Shown here one piece after another: positions 5,377-6,497 of a stretch of DNA of 6,497 bases. Position 1 is the stretch's first letter. Every line of letters begins with the position of its first letter. Source of the stretch: Alphaproteobacteria bacterium (GTDB taxonomy: Bacteria > Pseudomonadota > Alphaproteobacteria > UBA6615). The stretch covers positions 1 through 6,497 of the forward strand of contig JAURLR010000145.1 in NCBI GenBank assembly GCA_030831135.1, read 5' to 3'. The translations under genes were made by a program, and so were the position numbers. The notes under the pieces are model-generated. The model ran no database searches. It saw only the letters and a program-made list of their open reading frames with translations, and was not told the DNA's origin.

Positions 5377-6497
5377 GTGTGCGTCCCTATCGCGACATTG
5401 AACGCCGTCAGAGCCGCCAGATCATGGTTGGTGATGTGCCGGTTGGTGGTGGTGCGCCGATCACCGTCCAGTCGATGACCAATACCCGCACCACGGATGT
5501 GGCGGGGACGATCGCCCAGATCCGGGCGCTGGAGGTCGCCGGTGCCGATATCGTGCGGGTGTCCTGCCCGGATGAAGCGAGCACCAAAGCGCTGCGCGAG
5601 ATCATTCCCGAAGTGACCGTGCCGATCGTGGCCGATATCCATTTTCACTATCAGCGCGCCATTGAGGCTGCGGCGGCCGGTGCGGCCTGCCTGCGCCTCA
5701 ATCCCGGCAATATCGGGTCGCGCGATCGGGTTCGTGAGGTCGTCAAGGCGGCCAAGGACAACAATTGTTCCATGCGGATCGGCGTCAATGGCGGTAGCCT
5801 CGAGAAGGACCTGCTCGAGAAATACGGCGAGCCCTGCCCGGAGGCGCTGATTGAAAGCGCGCTCAATTCGGTGCGTTTGCTCGAAGATGAGGACTTTTTC
5901 GAGTTCAAGATTTCGGTCAAGGCATCCGATGTCTTTCTGGCGGTGGCCTCCTATCAGGGGCTGGCCGAAGCCTGTGACTATCCCTTGCATATCGGCATCA
6001 CCGAAGCCGGCGGATTGCGCAGCGGTACGGTCAAATCCTCTATCGGGCTGGGCATGCTGCTCTGGTCGGGGATTGGCGACACGATCCGGGTCTCCCTTTC
6101 GGCCGACCCTGTCGAGGAGATCAAGGTCGGTTTCGATATCCTGAAATCCCTCGGCCTGCGCCATCGCGGAGTGAACGTGATTTCCTGCCCGTCCTGTGCG
6201 CGCCAGCAGTTCGACGTGATCGAAACCGTCAAGGTGCTCGAGGAACGCCTCGCGCATATCACCACGCCGATGACCGTCTCGGTGATCGGCTGCGTGGTGA
6301 ACGGGCCGGGAGAGGCCACCATGACGGATATCGGCTTTACCGGCGGCGGACGCGGCACCCACCAGGTCTATCTGGCGGGTCAGCCCCATCATCGCCTGAA
6401 GGACAAGGGAATCGTTGATCACCTTGTCGGACTGGTCAAGGAGAAGGCGGCCGAGATCGAAGCCGCGAAGGACTCCGAAGACGCCAGCCTGTCCTCG
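5373..6497 (+). CDS. ispG: 4-hydroxy-3-methylbut-2-en-1-yl diphosphate synthase (IspG/GcpE), 3' end beyond the window
   Basis: Cytoplasmic [4Fe-4S] enzyme of the MEP isoprenoid pathway. It reductively converts methylerythritol cyclodiphosphate to HMBPP using electrons from flavodoxin or ferredoxin. The window shows 375 codons without a stop, already slightly longer than the 372-aa E. coli enzyme, so only a short C-terminal tail should be missing. N-terminal TIM-barrel motifs include TVQSMTNT (31-38) and RLNPGNIG (108-115). The C-terminal cluster domain has Cys272 and Cys275 (ISCPSCAR), then Cys307 and Glu314 in [10 protein letters not shown]; spacing matches the E. coli ligands Cys270, Cys273, Cys305 and Glu312. 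ATG 5373 is the start: it sits just before the usual N-terminal block, with AAGGA 12 nt upstream, a rather long spacing. It is the single-domain bacterial form, without the insert domain of plant and some other IspGs. hisS is the expected next gene by analogy with E. coli. Confidence 0.97.
   Translation, partial: MSVRPYRDIERRQSRQIMVGDVPVGGGAPITVQSMTNTRTTDVAGTIAQIRALEVAGADIVRVSCPDEASTKALREIIPEVTVPIVADIHFHYQRAIEAAAAGAACLRLNPGNIGSRDRVREVVKAAKDNNCSMRIGVNGGSLEKDLLEKYGEPCPEALIESALNSVRLLEDEDFFEFKISVKASDVFLAVASYQGLAEACDYPLHIGITEAGGLRSGTVKSSIGLGMLLWSGIGDTIRVSLSADPVEEIKVGFDILKSLGLRHRGVNVISCPSCARQQFDVIETVKVLEERLAHITTPMTVSVIGCVVNGPGEATMTDIGFTGGGRGTHQVYLAGQPHHRLKDKGIVDHLVGLVKEKAAEIEAAKDSEDASLSS

Noticed and set aside
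5100..6422. Long antisense open frames opposite ispG, ptsP, rodZ and lysC, the longest 440 codons.
   Set aside because: They mirror strongly conserved + strand genes, as is common in GC-rich coding DNA. Their translations are His/Arg/Gly-rich without recognisable domains.

Overview
The window is a stretch of core chromosome from an alphaproteobacterium, most like the Rhodospirillales-type lineages. That placement is an inference from gene order and protein style, not from a search. All four main genes lie on the + strand: lysC (aspartate kinase), ptsP (enzyme I of the nitrogen PTS, with a GAF sensor domain), a rodZ-like gene (cytoplasmic HTH, one membrane segment, periplasmic DUF4115-type domain) and ispG (MEP-pathway iron-sulfur enzyme, which runs off the right edge). 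DNA is moderately GC-rich, and codon use looks uniform across the four genes. I see no insertion sequence, phage, CRISPR, tRNA, rRNA or other sign of recent transfer.

Layout: 1-113 is a short upstream region with no convincing gene. lysC is 114-1349. A gap of about 80 bp to ptsP (1432-3711) holds a strong Shine-Dalgarno sequence and a 24-codon mini-ORF that ends in an ATGA overlap with the ptsP start. A 171-bp gap with an AT-rich core follows, containing a weak terminator-like hairpin. Then come rodZ (3883-5271), a 101-bp gap with a perfect 7-bp stem hairpin and a 16-codon mini-ORF that again has a strong Shine-Dalgarno and an ATGA overlap, and ispG (5373 to beyond 6497).

How the genes relate: LysC commits aspartate to the lysine/threonine/methionine/diaminopimelate branch. 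PtsP reports nitrogen status (glutamine, in characterised proteins) by phosphorylating NPr. lysC-ptsP adjacency is common in alphaproteobacteria. rodZ-ispG adjacency is also found in E. coli, where hisS follows, so hisS is the likely next gene. A loose theme is growth and envelope supply: diaminopimelate for peptidoglycan, RodZ for MreB-directed wall synthesis, and isoprenoids for undecaprenyl carrier lipid. Joint regulation is not shown by the sequence.

I found no new multi-gene system. The observations most worth checking are small: two very short ORFs with better ribosome-binding sites than the genes they overlap, and a well-placed internal GTG start in lysC that could give a separate regulatory (beta-like) subunit.
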